This document shows positions 21,100 to 31,520 of a DNA stretch of 64,000 nt, in pieces. The first letter of the stretch is position 1, and each line of letters starts with the position of its first letter. Source of the stretch: Clostridium thermobutyricum DSM 4928 (lineage in GTDB: Bacteria > Bacillota > Clostridia > Clostridiales > Clostridiaceae); NCBI RefSeq assembly GCF_002050515.1, contig NZ_LTAY01000010.1, forward strand, positions 29,110-93,109, written 5' to 3'. Both the position numbers and the translations under genes were made by a program. The notes beneath the pieces were generated by a model. It worked only from the letters and a program-made list of their open reading frames with translations. It had not been told where the DNA came from and searched no databases.

Positions 21100-22632
21100 A
21101 TGAAAAAAGATTTAGTTTTAATTGTTGACTTTGGTGGACAGTATAACCAACTTATAGCAAGAAGAGTTAGAGAATGTGGAGTATATTGCGAAATAATTCC
21201 TTACTCATATTCAATAGAAAAAATAAAAGAAAAAAATCCAAGAGGAATAATATTTACAGGTGGACCTAATAGTGTTTATGGTGAAAATACTCCAAAGGTT
21301 TCAAAAGAAATATTTGAATTAGGAGTTCCTGTACTTGGAATATGTTATGGAGTTCAACTTATGTCACATCTTTTAGGTGGAAAAGTTGCAACTGCACCAG
21401 TTAGAGAATACGGAAAAACAGAATTAAACATAGATAATACTTCAAGATTATTTGAAGGTATAGAAAGCAAAGACATTTGTTGGATGAGTCATACAGATTA
21501 CATATCTGAGTCACCAGAAGGATTTAAAGTTATAGCACATTCAGAAGTTTGTCCTGTTGCTGCTATAGAAAATACAGATAAAAATCTTTATGGAGTTCAA
21601 TTCCACCCAGAAGTTGAACATACACCATTTGGTCAAAAAATGTTACAAAACTTCTTATATAATGTTTGTAAATTAGAAAAAACATGGACTATGGCTTCCT
21701 TTGCAGAAGATAAAATAAAAGAAATTAAAAATTTAGTTGGAGATAAAAAAGTACTTTGTGCTTTATCAGGTGGAGTTGATTCATCAGTTGCAGCTATGAT
21801 AGTACACAAAGCTATAGGACATAACTTAACTTGTATATTCGTAGACCATGGTCTTTTAAGAAAAGATGAAGGGGATACAGTTGAAAGAGTATTCAAAAAA
21901 GAATTTGATATGAACATTATAAGAGTTAATGCCCAAGATAGATTCTTAGGAAAACTTAAAGGTGTATCTGATCCAGAAACTAAGAGAAAAATTATTGGTG
22001 AAGAATTCATAAGAGTATTTGAAGAAGAAGCTAAAAAAGTTGGAGAAATAGATTACTTAGTTCAAGGAACTATTTATCCAGATATCGTTGAAAGTGGAAC
22101 AGATACTTCAGCAGTAATTAAATCACACCATAACGTTGGAGGACTTCCAGAAGATATGGAATTTGATTTAATAGAACCTTTAAGAGAATTATTTAAAGAT
22201 GAAGTTAGAGCAGTTGGAGAAGAGCTTGGAATTCCTCATAAATTAGTATGGAGACAGCCATTCCCAGGACCAGGACTTGCAATTAGAGTTCTTGGAGAAA
22301 TAACTGAAGAAAAACTTCACATAACAAGAGAAGCTGATGCAATATTTAGAGAAGAAATTGCTAATGCAAATCTTGATGAAACTATATGGCAATACTTTGC
22401 TTGCCTTCCAAACATAAAATCAGTTGGAGTTATGGGAGATGAAAGAACTTACTGTCATACAATTGCACTTAGAGCAGTTACTTCAAGTGATGCTATGACT
22501 TCAGAATGGGCAAGAATTCCTTATGAAGTATTAGATTTAGTATCAAGAAGAATAGTTAATGAGGTTCCAGGAGTAAACAGAATTGTTTATGATATAACTT
22601 CTAAGCCACCAGCAACTATTGAATGGGAATAG
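21100..22632 (+). CDS. guaA: GMP synthase (glutamine-hydrolysing)
   Basis: GuaA aminates XMP to GMP using glutamine and ATP. The 510-aa protein has an N-terminal class I glutaminase domain with nucleophile Cys82 in GICYGVQLM and its His-Glu pair in FHPEVEHTP. The central ATP pyrophosphatase has a PP-loop, [13 protein letters not shown], near 223. The C-terminal dimerisation domain ends in the conserved [14 protein letters not shown]. An AGGAGG site precedes the ATG. It follows guaB and probably shares its riboswitch-controlled transcript. Confidence 0.97.
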   Translation: MKKDLVLIVDFGGQYNQLIARRVRECGVYCEIIPYSYSIEKIKEKNPRGIIFTGGPNSVYGENTPKVSKEIFELGVPVLGICYGVQLMSHLLGGKVATAPVREYGKTELNIDNTSRLFEGIESKDICWMSHTDYISESPEGFKVIAHSEVCPVAAIENTDKNLYGVQFHPEVEHTPFGQKMLQNFLYNVCKLEKTWTMASFAEDKIKEIKNLVGDKKVLCALSGGVDSSVAAMIVHKAIGHNLTCIFVDHGLLRKDEGDTVERVFKKEFDMNIIRVNAQDRFLGKLKGVSDPETKRKIIGEEFIRVFEEEAKKVGEIDYLVQGTIYPDIVESGTDTSAVIKSHHNVGGLPEDMEFDLIEPLRELFKDEVRAVGEELGIPHKLVWRQPFPGPGLAIRVLGEITEEKLHITREADAIFREEIANANLDETIWQYFACLPNIKSVGVMGDERTYCHTIALRAVTSSDAMTSEWARIPYEVLDLVSRRIVNEVPGVNRIVYDITSKPPATIEWE

Positions 22633-22663
22633 AGTTTTAGTTATTTAAATTAATATATAAATT

Positions 22664-22712
22664 AAAAGTTCTTGTGATAAGAATAAAACTTATCATGAGA
22701 ACTTTTATTTTA
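22664..22712 (+). terminator. Terminator of guaA
   Basis: An 18-bp stem with a 7-nt loop is followed by TTTTATTTT. Confidence 0.88.
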
Positions 22713-23161
22713 TATAAATGCGTTAAAAAGAATTTTTAGTAATATAATATATAATTCATTAATTAATGAAGAAGAAGACTATAAAATTGAAATAAAAATA
22801 AAATTTAATATATATAATAAAAAGTAGTTATTAAAGTAATAACTACTTTTTTATTTAATTTAAAAATTTAAAATTGTTAAGTTTTTGGTGGATTTATATG
22901 TTTCTTAAAAACGTTTAATATAATACTAAAAAACTTTGATAAAACTACTTATTTTTATGAGTATAAATCCTTCGTTGAAACCTTTCAATAGTTAGTTAAA
23001 TGTTGTACAATAACTGTATGGATAAATTTTTATCAATAAAGAATAAAGTATTATTTAAATTTATTAATGAAAATTTATATCAGGTTATAAATAAAGATTA
23101 TATAGCATAATATAAGGTTATGTTAATTAAACTAATTGATTAATTAAAGGAGGAGTTTAGT
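22713..23161. other. Spacer between guaA and pgi
   Basis: No convincing gene. A hairpin with T-run at 22819-22857 looks like a terminator although no clear gene precedes it, which could mark a lost gene or an unannotated short RNA. A palindrome-like TTGAAA-CC-TTTCAA lies at 22975-22988 in the pgi leader. The remainder is AT-rich. Confidence 0.5.
22819..22857 (+). terminator. Orphan terminator-like hairpin
   Basis: A 12-13 bp stem (AAAGTAGTTATT and its complement) is followed by T6 with no recognisable gene directly upstream. Confidence 0.65.
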
Positions 23162-24511
23162 ATGAGCAAAGGATTATCATTAGACTTATCAAAAGCAGCA
23201 CCATATTTAAGCATGGAAGAAATTGATTTCTTAGGAGATTTAACTCTTTCAGCTCACAAAAAATTACATGAAAAAACAGGTGCTGGAAATGACTTTTTAG
23301 GATGGATTGATTTACCAGTTAATTATGATAAAGATGAATTTGCTAGAATTAAAGAAGCAGCTGAAAAAATAAAAAATGATTCTGATGTATTAATAGTAAT
23401 AGGTATTGGAGGATCATACTTAGGTGCTAGAGCTGCTATAGAAATGTTAAACAACAATTTCTATAATGTTTTATCAAAAGAAGAAAGAAAAGCACCACAA
23501 ATATTCTATGTAGGAAATAATATTAGTTCAACATATATGCACCAACTTGTAAATGCTGTTAAAGATAAAGAAATATCAGTAAATGTTATATCAAAATCAG
23601 GAACTACAACTGAACCTGCTATAGCATTTAGAATCTTTAAAGATTTATTAGAAAAGAAATATGGAAAAGAAGAAGCTAAAAAGAGAATATATGCAACTAC
23701 TGATAAAGCAAGAGGAGCATTAAAATCATTAGCAGATGCAGAAGGATATGAAACTTTTGTAATTCCTGATGATGTTGGTGGAAGATTCTCAGTTTTAACT
23801 CCAGTTGGATTACTTCCAATTGCGGCTTCTGGAATAAACATTGATGAAATGATGCAAGGTGCAGCTGATGCAAGAGATGAATTTGCAAATGAAAATATAA
23901 AAGAAAACATTTGTTATCAATATGCTGCAGCTAGAAATGCTCTTTACAATAAAGGTAAAGCTATAGAAATATTAGTTAACTATGAACCACAATTACACTT
24001 CTTCGGTGAATGGTGGAAACAATTATATGGAGAATCAGAAGGAAAAGATAATAAAGGATTATTCCCAGCAGCTGTTGATTTCTCAACAGATCTTCACTCA
24101 ATGGGTCAATACATCCAAGAAGGAAGAAGAGATCTTTTCGAAACTGTAATTAATGTAAAAACTCCACAAGAATCTGTAATAATTGAATCAACAGAAGACA
24201 ATCTTGATGGATTAAACTTCTTAGCAGGAAAAGATATGGACTTTGTTAACCACAAAGCATTTGAAGGAACTTTACTTGCACACAATGATGGAGGAGTTCC
24301 AAACTTAATAGTTAATGTACCAGAATTAACTCCATACTACTTTGGACAATTAGTTTATTTCTTTGAAAAAGCATGTGGTATAAGTGGATACCTTTTAGGA
24401 GTAAATCCATTTAACCAACCAGGTGTTGAAGCTTACAAGAAAAACATGTTTGCTCTTCTTGGAAAACCAGGATATGAAGACATGAAAGCTGATCTTGAAA
24501 AGAGACTTTAA
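23162..24511 (+). CDS. pgi: Glucose-6-phosphate isomerase
   Basis: Pgi interconverts glucose-6-phosphate and fructose-6-phosphate in glycolysis and gluconeogenesis. The 449-aa length is the short Firmicutes form. Seen are [12 protein letters not shown] near 78, the sugar-phosphate SKSGTTTEP loop near 145, [16 protein letters not shown] near 202, and the catalytic Glu and His region around QYIQEGRRD and [21 protein letters not shown]. An AAAGGAGGAG ribosome site precedes the ATG, indicating high expression. Confidence 0.97.
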   Translation: MSKGLSLDLSKAAPYLSMEEIDFLGDLTLSAHKKLHEKTGAGNDFLGWIDLPVNYDKDEFARIKEAAEKIKNDSDVLIVIGIGGSYLGARAAIEMLNNNFYNVLSKEERKAPQIFYVGNNISSTYMHQLVNAVKDKEISVNVISKSGTTTEPAIAFRIFKDLLEKKYGKEEAKKRIYATTDKARGALKSLADAEGYETFVIPDDVGGRFSVLTPVGLLPIAASGINIDEMMQGAADARDEFANENIKENICYQYAAARNALYNKGKAIEILVNYEPQLHFFGEWWKQLYGESEGKDNKGLFPAAVDFSTDLHSMGQYIQEGRRDLFETVINVKTPQESVIIESTEDNLDGLNFLAGKDMDFVNHKAFEGTLLAHNDGGVPNLIVNVPELTPYYFGQLVYFFEKACGISGYLLGVNPFNQPGVEAYKKNMFALLGKPGYEDMKADLEKRL

Positions 24512-24519
24512 TTAAATAT

Positions 24520-24963
24520 ATGAAAATAATAATTGATGGAGATGCTTGCCCAAGCATCTCCAAAATTGAATTAATAGGTAAAAAGTATGGAATACCAGTA
24601 GAAATATTTTGTGATATAAATCATTATATAGTTAGCGATTATGCAAAAGTAAGTGTTGTAGATAGTGGTTTTCAAAGTGTTGATATGTATGTTATAAATA
24701 ATACAAAAAAAGATGATATTGTTGTAACTCAAGATTTTGGTGTAGCTGCACTTTGCCTTCCTAAAGGAGCAAAGGTTGTTAATACAAATGGACAAATTTA
24801 TACTAATGATAATATCGATATGCTTTTAGAGAAAAGACATATGTCGCAAAAAATACGAAGAGCTGGAGGTAGAATGAAAGGTCCTAAAAAAAGAAAATCT
24901 TCAGATGATAAAAAGTTTTTAGAAAATATAGAGGAAATTATAAAGAAATCTAACAGTTACTAA
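24520..24963 (+). CDS. YaiI/YqxD family protein (UPF0178)
   Basis: This 147-aa protein is of the UPF0178 (DUF188) family, whose PIN-like fold suggests a nuclease, though activity is not established. The N-terminal IIDGDACPSISK holds conserved acidic residues. VVTQDFGVAALCLPKGAKVVN (about 63-83) and a C-terminal basic GGRMKGPKKRK match the family. The ATG lies only 8 nt after the pgi stop with no strong ribosome site, so translational coupling to pgi is likely. A terminator overlaps its 3' end. Confidence 0.85.
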   Translation: MKIIIDGDACPSISKIELIGKKYGIPVEIFCDINHYIVSDYAKVSVVDSGFQSVDMYVINNTKKDDIVVTQDFGVAALCLPKGAKVVNTNGQIYTNDNIDMLLEKRHMSQKIRRAGGRMKGPKKRKSSDDKKFLENIEEIIKKSNSY

Positions 24964-24992
24964 AATATAAAAAGACTGTTAGATTTTTTTTA
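24946..24992 (+). terminator. Terminator of pgi-yqxD
   Basis: The stem AAATCTAACAGT pairs with ACTGTTAGATTT and is followed by T7. The 5' arm overlaps the yqxD stop codon. Confidence 0.85.
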
Positions 24993-25115
24993 GTGTACTT
25001 TAAGATAAAATTAAATTAATAATTGTTAAAAAATGTATTAAATGTAAGCGCATTTTACTGTATAATAGAATAAATGGTTGAATAAATAGTTATTTAGGAA
25101 AAAAGGGTGAATTAA

Positions 25116-27128
25116 ATGGTCAAAAGTGCAGTTAAAATGAATATTTTATTTAGTAAAAAAAGCCCTCAAAGGGTTGATTCTAAAATATTAATAAATATAG
25201 ATTCAGATATTATAATGGATTATAAAGTTTTAGTTGGGAATGATGGGATATGGAATATAGTTAAAGATTTTTCAGATGCAGGAGACTGTATTTGGAATCC
25301 AAAAGAAGAAGGGAATTACATAGTTATGGTACAAGGAAAAAGCAGAAATTCTGAAAAGCCATATGACGTTTTGGAAAGAGAAGAGTATGTTATAACAAAT
25401 GAAAAAAAAGAAGAAAATTTATTAAAAGATATAGAAATAAATAAAAATGAATATACAGAAGGTGATAAAGTAGAAGTTACTGGAATTGTACAAGAAGATA
25501 ATCTTCTTTTTAGATTTTGGAAAAAGGGTTCAGCAGGTTGGGAAATTTTAAGAGATTATAGAAAAGAAAATAAAATAGAATATACAGCACTTAATGCTGG
25601 GCAAGAAGAACTTTTAATTGAATGTAAAAGAATTGATTCAAAAGAAAATTTTGATGACTATAAAACTATAAAGTTTAACATAAAAAAAATGGGCAAGCTA
25701 GAGATTACAGGATTTAAGTGTTTAACAGAAGAAAGATTAATTAATGAAGAATTAGTTTTTAAAGTTGAATCATCTCAAAGTAATACTAGAACGCTTCTTT
25801 ATAAATTTGTGAAAATAGATGATGAAGGTCATTCTATTTGTTTGCAAGATTTTTCATCAAGACAAATAGTAACTTATCAAGAAAATACTCCTGGAGAATA
25901 TAAACTTCTTTGTCTTATGAAAGATATTCTTTCAAATAGAGAATATGATGATAGAGCTGTTATGTATTATAAGGTTAGACCTTATAATCAAATAAGAATA
26001 AATAAGTTTGAGCCTGATGTAAAATCTCCACAAAAAACAGAAACAGATATAACATTTAAGTTAGAAGTAGAAGGTGGAAGAGAAAAAATTTATAGATATA
26101 TTATAGATGGACCTGTTTGTGATGATTCTTGTTATACAAGAAGTGATGAATATGTTTGGAGACCTAAAGAGGAAGGAAAATATAAGATAACAGCATATGC
26201 AAAAGATTCTTCTTTTAGAGGAGATTTTGAAGATAAGAAAACTATAATATTTGAAGTAGATAAAAAGGGAGAATTACCAGTAAGAATAACTGATATAATA
26301 ACAGATGTAAAAAAAGAAACAGTTATAAATAAACCTGTTAATTTAAGAGTTATAGCAGAAGGTGGAACAGTTTTATTATATTCCTTTACAATATATAAGG
26401 ATGGTAAAGTTTTAGATAAAATATCATTTAATAAATCTAACTATATAAACTTTACTCCAAAAGAAAAGGGAAAATATGAAATAGATATAAAAATAAAAGA
26501 TAAATATACTAGAGCAGAATATGATATTCAAACTAGTTATTATTTAACTGTAAGAGAATATATGCCTGGAACTATTGAGCATATATTAATTCCAAAGAGA
26601 GAACATTATCTTGTGAATGAACCTATTGATATAGAAACAATAGTTCAAGACACTAGAAATACACTTATAAATATTGTAACTAAGATAAATGGAAATGTAG
26701 TTGAAGAAACAGACTTTATGACTAATAAAAAGATATGTATAAAACCAAAATGTTCAGGAAAATATGGTTTTGAAATATACGCAAAAAATATTAAATGTGA
26801 AGAAGAATTTGATAGTAAAAAAGAAATAACTATATTTGTAGAAGAAGCAACTCCTGTAATAGGAACAAAGGTTAACATAAGTGAAAATAAAATTGGTGAC
26901 AATAAAGAAATAACTTTTAAGGCTAGAAGTACAGGTGGAAAAGATGTTTGTTACGAATTTTATTTAATGGAAAAAGGAAATTGGGTTAAGGCACAAAGTT
27001 ATAGTAAGAAAAATTATTACACATTTATACCTTATTCAGAAGGAACTTTTAGAGTTTTAGTTCTTGCAAAAAGCTATTATAAAAGAGTTAATTATGAAGA
27101 TTACTGTGAAGTTGAATTTACAGTTTAA
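25116..27128 (+). CDS. Triple-tyrosine-motif (Y_Y_Y) repeat protein
   Basis: This 670-aa protein is built almost entirely of about seven tandem beta-sandwich repeats of 85-95 aa. Each repeat has a yxFxxxxxxxW start, a WxPKExGxYxIxVxAK centre and a Y-containing last strand. This is the pattern of the Y_Y_Y domain first noted in sensor proteins. No signal peptide or sortase motif is visible, so the location is uncertain. It overlaps transcriptionally with a lytic transglycosylase 17 nt downstream, which suggests the repeats may bind cell-wall glycan or guide that enzyme; this is inference. TATAAT at 25061-25066 is a likely -10 box. Confidence 0.7.
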   Translation: MVKSAVKMNILFSKKSPQRVDSKILINIDSDIIMDYKVLVGNDGIWNIVKDFSDAGDCIWNPKEEGNYIVMVQGKSRNSEKPYDVLEREEYVITNEKKEENLLKDIEINKNEYTEGDKVEVTGIVQEDNLLFRFWKKGSAGWEILRDYRKENKIEYTALNAGQEELLIECKRIDSKENFDDYKTIKFNIKKMGKLEITGFKCLTEERLINEELVFKVESSQSNTRTLLYKFVKIDDEGHSICLQDFSSRQIVTYQENTPGEYKLLCLMKDILSNREYDDRAVMYYKVRPYNQIRINKFEPDVKSPQKTETDITFKLEVEGGREKIYRYIIDGPVCDDSCYTRSDEYVWRPKEEGKYKITAYAKDSSFRGDFEDKKTIIFEVDKKGELPVRITDIITDVKKETVINKPVNLRVIAEGGTVLLYSFTIYKDGKVLDKISFNKSNYINFTPKEKGKYEIDIKIKDKYTRAEYDIQTSYYLTVREYMPGTIEHILIPKREHYLVNEPIDIETIVQDTRNTLINIVTKINGNVVEETDFMTNKKICIKPKCSGKYGFEIYAKNIKCEEEFDSKKEITIFVEEATPVIGTKVNISENKIGDNKEITFKARSTGGKDVCYEFYLMEKGNWVKAQSYSKKNYYTFIPYSEGTFRVLVLAKSYYKRVNYEDYCEVEFTV

Positions 27129-27145
27129 TATGGGGGAATATTAGG

Positions 27146-27886
27146 GTGAAATTAAATGAGATAAATTCAGATCTAATTATGAAAATGGGTCTTATGAATA
27201 ACATTGTTAAAAAGCAATCAGGAGATGGAATTGAATTTCAAATTATGCTTCAAACAATGTTAGAATCTATGGGAAAAGTAGAAGATGACAAAATTAATAA
27301 TAAAATAATGACTACTTCAGTTGGTGAAAAATTAGAAAATTTAAAATTAGTTTTAAATAATGAGGAATCATATAATAATAAATATTGGAATTCAAATTTA
27401 GAGACAAGCTCTAACAATAAAGAAACTACAAAAGTTGAAAATACTAATAAAGTTGATTATAGTAATATGATAGATGTAAAAAAAGAGATATATAAATCTG
27501 TTGATAAATATTCAAAAATGTATGGAGTAGATAAAAATTTAGTTCTTGCAGTAATAAAAGCAGAATCTAATTTTAATTCTAAATGTACTTCAAGTGCAGG
27601 AGCAATGGGAGTTATGCAGCTTCTTATGCCTGTAACAGCTAAAGAAGAAGGTGTTACAGACCCTTATAATATAGATCAAAATATTAGAGGTGGAGTTTCA
27701 CAGCTTAGAAAGCATTTAAAAAGATATAATGGAAATGTTGAAATGGCACTTATGGGGTATAATGCAGGAGATGGAACAGTACAAAGAAGAGGTGTAAAAA
27801 CACCTTCTGACATTTATAAAATGCCTAAGGAAACTCAAAATTATGTTCCAAAGGTTTTAAAATATTATAGAGAATTTAAAGGATAA
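27146..27886 (+). CDS. Lytic transglycosylase (SLT domain)
   Basis: This 246-aa protein has an unstructured, Asn-rich N-terminal half without a signal peptide and a C-terminal SLT domain (about 115-246). Within it are the catalytic Glu in VIKAESNFNS, SSAGAMGVMQLLMP, and ALMGYNAGDGTV, the ES, GLMQ-like and AYN signatures. Such enzymes cleave peptidoglycan to 1,6-anhydro-muramic acid. The start is GTG 27146, about 9 nt after GGGGGAAT. It is encoded directly after the Y_Y_Y repeat protein. The absence of a secretion signal is odd and hints at non-classical export or use of a dedicated system. Confidence 0.85.
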   Translation: MKLNEINSDLIMKMGLMNNIVKKQSGDGIEFQIMLQTMLESMGKVEDDKINNKIMTTSVGEKLENLKLVLNNEESYNNKYWNSNLETSSNNKETTKVENTNKVDYSNMIDVKKEIYKSVDKYSKMYGVDKNLVLAVIKAESNFNSKCTSSAGAMGVMQLLMPVTAKEEGVTDPYNIDQNIRGGVSQLRKHLKRYNGNVEMALMGYNAGDGTVQRRGVKTPSDIYKMPKETQNYVPKVLKYYREFKG

Positions 27887-27892
27887 TTATTA

Positions 27893-27943
27893 AAGCTATG
27901 TAAGAAAATTATTATATAAGTTTTTTACATAGCTTATTTATTT
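27893..27943 (+). terminator. Terminator of the transglycosylase operon
   Basis: The stem AAGCTATGTAA pairs with TTACATAGCTT across a 21-nt loop. The downstream T-run is interrupted. Confidence 0.7.
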
Positions 27944-28008
27944 AATAAAGTTGATACTATAATTCTTTTAGGTTAAAATGAACTGAGAAAAAGTACGGAG
28001 GTGCTACA

Positions 28009-28725
28009 ATGGAAAGATTAGATAAAATTATTTCTAATTTAGGGTATGGAAGTAGAAAAGAAGTTAAATCACTTGTAAAAAAGGGTTTTGTTGAAGTAGA
28101 TGGTGAAATAGTTAAAGATAGTAATATGAAAATTGATCCAGACACTTCAATTATAAAAGTTAATGGAGAAGAATTATATTATAGAGAATATATTTATTTA
28201 ATGATGAATAAACCAGATGGAGTTATTTCAGCTACATATGATAATAGAGACATGACAGTAATTGATCTTTTACATGTGGATTATCAAGCATTTGAGCCAT
28301 TTCCTGTTGGAAGATTAGATAAAGATACAGTAGGATTATTACTTTTAACAAATGATGGAGAGTTAAATCATAGACTTATATCTCCTAAATGGCATGTTGA
28401 TAAAGTATATTTTGCTAAAATAGACAAGAAAGTAACAGAAGAAGATGTTAAAGCTTTTAAAGAAGGAATAACTTTAGATGATGGTTATGTGTGTAAAGAA
28501 GCAAAGCTTGAAATTTTATCAGCTACTGATGAAGGTTCAGAAATTAATGTAACTATTCAAGAAGGAAAATTCCATCAAGTTAAGAGAATGTTTGAAGCTA
28601 GAGATAAAAAAGTTGTTTATCTTCAAAGAATAGAATTTGGAGGACTTCCTTTAGATAGAGATTTAGAAGAAGGGGAGTACAGAGAATTAACAGATGAAGA
28701 AATAGAACATCTTAAAAAATTCTAA
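28009..28725 (+). CDS. rsuA: 16S rRNA pseudouridine synthase, RsuA/RluB family
   Basis: This 238-aa enzyme has an N-terminal S4 RNA-binding domain (about 1-60) and a pseudouridine synthase domain. The latter holds GRLDKDTVGLLLLTNDGEL with its catalytic Asp near residue 104. The sequence YLMMNKPDGVISATYD and the 238-aa length fit RsuA, which modifies U516 of 16S rRNA, better than the longer RluB. The exact rRNA target is inferred. A CGGAGGTG ribosome site precedes the ATG. Confidence 0.87.
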   Translation: MERLDKIISNLGYGSRKEVKSLVKKGFVEVDGEIVKDSNMKIDPDTSIIKVNGEELYYREYIYLMMNKPDGVISATYDNRDMTVIDLLHVDYQAFEPFPVGRLDKDTVGLLLLTNDGELNHRLISPKWHVDKVYFAKIDKKVTEEDVKAFKEGITLDDGYVCKEAKLEILSATDEGSEINVTIQEGKFHQVKRMFEARDKKVVYLQRIEFGGLPLDRDLEEGEYRELTDEEIEHLKKF

Positions 28726-28825
28726 TAATTGTTAATAAATTGTAAATATCAATAAGGTTTAAAAATATAAATAACAAAAATTATCAAAGTAAATTTTGCA
28801 AATTAATAATAAATAAGTTAACATA

Positions 28826-28854
28826 TTGCAAATGTAAATTTGTTAACATATAAT
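28826..28854 (+). promoter_or_regulatory. Promoter of a candidate small RNA
   Basis: TTGCAA at 28826-28831, 17-bp spacer, TATAAT at 28849-28854. GTTAACA and TGTTAAC flank the -35 region as an inverted repeat (about 28817-28847), a possible operator. No ORF with a ribosome site follows. Confidence 0.7.
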
Positions 28855-28860
28855 AGTATC

Positions 28861-28948
28861 CGAGGATAAATAAAAGGATATATAGCCCCCTTTTTATTTA
28901 TTGCTTATTGCTAGCACAACCTGGCCCCAAGGGTTGTGCTTTATTATT
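28861..28948 (+). ncRNA. Candidate small RNA with two C-rich loops
   Basis: Between a good promoter and a terminator-like hairpin lies a transcript of about 85 nt with no ORF. Hairpin 1 (28866-28901) is an AU-rich 12-bp stem with a one-nt bulge and a loop ending in UAGCCC. Hairpin 2 (28914-28939) has an 8-bp stem GCACAACC/GGUUGUGC and a loop holding GGCCCC; UUUAUUAUUU follows. C-rich loops are the usual seed of Gram-positive small RNAs that pair with Shine-Dalgarno sequences. No known Rfam family was recognised by eye. It could instead be a leader fragment, but the gltX T-box starts about 150 nt later. Confidence 0.5.
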
Positions 28949-29094
28949 TGAATTTTAAATGATAAAAAAGATATTAAATTATATAATTTAATATCTTTTT
29001 TATCTATATAGCTATTTTAAACAGAACTAAATCTGTATTTACAATACTATTATTAATGATGTATAATTACCTAAGATAAATTAATATTAAAATG

Positions 29095-29338
29095 CAATGA
29101 AAAAGAAGAGTATATGGCAACTTATTTTAAAGAGAGTTCTTCATTTGCTGAGAGAAGAATATTTAAGATCATAGAAAGAAGCTTTGGAGTATAAGATTGA
29201 AATTATTTTATAAGTAGTAAATCTTAGGTATAATCTCACCTTATAGAGATGTTAAGAGAGCTAAAAATTTAGCTAAATTAGGTGGTACCGCGTGAAGTTA
29301 GTCTTTTCGTCCTAAATATGGATGATAGGGCTTTTTTT
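29095..29338 (+). promoter_or_regulatory. T-box leader of gltX
   Basis: A T-box antitermination leader. The conserved AGGTGGTACCGCG at 29280-29292 binds the uncharged tRNA 3' end, and TGCTGAGAGAAG near 29150 resembles the apical part of stem I. A terminator, GTCCTA...TAGGGC with T7, lies at about 29309-29338. A GAA at 29199-29201 is a candidate glutamate specifier, matching the downstream gene; assigning it firmly needs a structural model. Confidence 0.9.
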
Positions 29339-29403
29339 ATTTTAATAATTTCTAAAAAATAGGGTATAATTAATCCCATAATATATAAAGAAAGGTGTTA
29401 AAG

Positions 29404-31062
29404 ATGAAAGAAAGATTAGCAAATTTAATATTTCCAAATGTGGATAAGACAGTAGAAGAATACATCAATACTTATAAGCCAAGAGATTTAAAAGAAGGAG
29501 CACATGTTGTAAGATATGCTCCAAGTCCAACTGGTTTCCAACATATTGGAGGAGTATATGCAGCTTTAATAAATGAAAGATTAGCACATCAAAGTGAAGG
29601 AATTTTCTATTTAAGAATAGAAGATACTGACCAAAAAAGAGAAGTAAAAGGTGCAATAGAAGATACTATTCAAACTATGTACAACTTTGGTATGGAATTT
29701 GATGAAGGGATGATAGGAGAAGAAGAGTCAAAAGGTGCTTATGGACCTTATAGACAAAGCTTAAGAAAAGAAATATATCATACTTTTGCAAAAGATTTAA
29801 TATTAAAAGGTCTTGCATATCCATGTTTCTGTACTGCTGAAGAATTAAATGAAATAAGAGAAAAACAAATGGCAGAAAAAATTACTCCAGGTTACTATGG
29901 AAAATATGCAGTTTATAGAAATCTTTCAGATGAAGAAGCTATAAAGAAAATTGAAGCTGGAGAAGAATATATTTTAAGATTAAAATCACCAGGAAAAGAA
30001 GAAAATAGAGTAGAAATAGTTGATTTAATAAAAGGTGAATTATCATTACCTGAAAATGTTCAAGACATAGTTTTAATAAAATCAGATGGACTTCCAACTT
30101 ATCATTTTGCTCATGCTATAGATGATGCTTTAATGCACACAACAGATGTAATAAGAGGAGAAGAATGGCTTTCATCATTACCAATTCACCTTCAATTATT
30201 TGATGTTTTAGGATTTAAGAGACCAAACTATGCTCATGTTCCTACTATAATGAAATCAGAAAATGGTTCAAAAAGAAAACTTTCAAAAAGAAAAGACCCT
30301 GAAAGTGCAGTAAGCTACTATAGAGAAGAAGGATATCCACAAGTTTGTGTTATAGAATATCTATTAAACATAATCAATTCAAGCTTTGAAGAGTGGAGAG
30401 CAGAAAATCCAGATGTAGATTACCATGAGTTTAAAGTATCATTAGAAAAAATGAGTAAATCAGGAGCACTTTTTGATATAGTTAAGTTACATGACGTAAG
30501 TAAAAACTTAATTTGTAAAATGAAAGCTGATGAAGTTTATTCAAGATATACAGAATGGGCTAAAGAATTTGATCCAGAAATGTACGCTTTAGTAACAGCT
30601 AAAGAAGATATGATGAAACAAGTATTTAATATAGATAAAGAAGGACCAAAACCAAGAAAAGACTTTGGTAAATGGAATGAAGTTAAAGCTAAAATATTCT
30701 ACTTCTTTGATGAAGAGTTTGATAAAGAAGGAAAAGAAGATATAGAATTACCAAAAACTTTAACATTAGAAGCAGCTAAAGAAGTTATAGAAAGCTATTC
30801 AAAAGCTTATAATCATAATTTAGAAAGTCAAGAAGCTTGGTTTGAACACTTAAAAGCATTAGCAATAGAACTTGGTTATGCAACAAATAGAAAAGAATTT
30901 AAAGCAGAACCAGAAAAATTCAAAGGAATGGTATCAGATGTTGCAGGAGCAGTTAGAGCTGCAATAACTCACAGAGCTAACACACCAGATCTTTATACAA
31001 TAATGCAAATTTTAGGTGAAGATGTAGTTAGAGAAAGATTCCAAAAATTTATGAGCTTATAA
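29404..31062 (+). CDS. gltX: Glutamyl-tRNA synthetase
   Basis: GltX charges tRNA-Glu. The 552-aa class I synthetase has the HIGH-type motif [14 protein letters not shown] near residue 37, [10 protein letters not shown] near 75, and the KMSKS-type loop [11 protein letters not shown] near 297. An alpha-helical anticodon-binding domain follows. The long form is usual in clostridia. ATG 29404 is chosen because AAAGG lies 8 nt upstream; the GTG at 29395 overlaps that site. Expression should rise when tRNA-Glu is uncharged, through the T-box. glnS lies downstream on the opposite strand. Confidence 0.95.
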   Translation: MKERLANLIFPNVDKTVEEYINTYKPRDLKEGAHVVRYAPSPTGFQHIGGVYAALINERLAHQSEGIFYLRIEDTDQKREVKGAIEDTIQTMYNFGMEFDEGMIGEEESKGAYGPYRQSLRKEIYHTFAKDLILKGLAYPCFCTAEELNEIREKQMAEKITPGYYGKYAVYRNLSDEEAIKKIEAGEEYILRLKSPGKEENRVEIVDLIKGELSLPENVQDIVLIKSDGLPTYHFAHAIDDALMHTTDVIRGEEWLSSLPIHLQLFDVLGFKRPNYAHVPTIMKSENGSKRKLSKRKDPESAVSYYREEGYPQVCVIEYLLNIINSSFEEWRAENPDVDYHEFKVSLEKMSKSGALFDIVKLHDVSKNLICKMKADEVYSRYTEWAKEFDPEMYALVTAKEDMMKQVFNIDKEGPKPRKDFGKWNEVKAKIFYFFDEEFDKEGKEDIELPKTLTLEAAKEVIESYSKAYNHNLESQEAWFEHLKALAIELGYATNRKEFKAEPEKFKGMVSDVAGAVRAAITHRANTPDLYTIMQILGEDVVRERFQKFMSL

Positions 31063-31096
31063 TTAGAATAATATAAATTACTTTTATTATTTAAAC

Positions 31097-31135
31097 AAAA
31101 ATGACTTTTCAAATTTTGAAAAGTCATTTTTTATA
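31097..31135 (+). terminator. Terminator of gltX
   Basis: A 16-bp stem (AAAATGACTTTTCAAA and its complement) is followed by a T-run. Confidence 0.88.
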
Positions 31136-31243
31136 TGTAGAAATAATTATTTATTGAAATAAAATTTTAAGCATATAGAAATTTATTACTTTATTTTATA
31201 GGGTAAAATTTAGATAAGAATAAAATTTTGAAAGGATACTAGT

Positions 31244-31480
31244 ATGAAAAAACAAGCTATAATTTTGGCAATTAGTTGTTTAGTAGTTATAGGAGTAATA
31301 GCATTTGGTATTTTTGAATGGAGTAAACTTTTTGATGGACTTAGCATTGTTAGCAAAGTACAAGTTGGAAATAACATTAATAAAGATACAAATACATATA
31401 ATACAAAATTAAATGAATTGAACCAAAAAGAAAATAATATTTCAAAAATTGAAGATCTTACAAAGGAACCTAAAAAATAA
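31244..31480 (+). CDS. Small membrane-anchored hypothetical protein
   Basis: This 78-aa protein has one N-terminal hydrophobic helix (about 5-24) followed by a polar, Asn/Lys-rich tail of about 50 residues, probably outside the cell. There is no Cys lipobox. GAAAGG lies 8 nt before the ATG, and a terminator follows directly. I do not recognise a family. Confidence 0.6.
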   Translation: MKKQAIILAISCLVVIGVIAFGIFEWSKLFDGLSIVSKVQVGNNINKDTNTYNTKLNELNQKENNISKIEDLTKEPKK

Positions 31481-31484
31481 TTGA

Positions 31485-31520
31485 AGCCACCTTATTAATA
31501 AGGTGGCATTAAATTTTTTA
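31485..31520. terminator. Bidirectional terminator
   Basis: The stem GCCACCTTA pairs with TAAGGTGGC between convergent genes. On the plus strand ATTAAATTTTTT follows, so the plus direction is favoured. Confidence 0.75.

Noticed and set aside
21633..23910. Long minus-strand ORFs inside guaA and pgi
   Set aside because: They lie antisense to strongly conserved genes, have no ribosome site and Ser/Leu-rich compositions typical of shadow frames.
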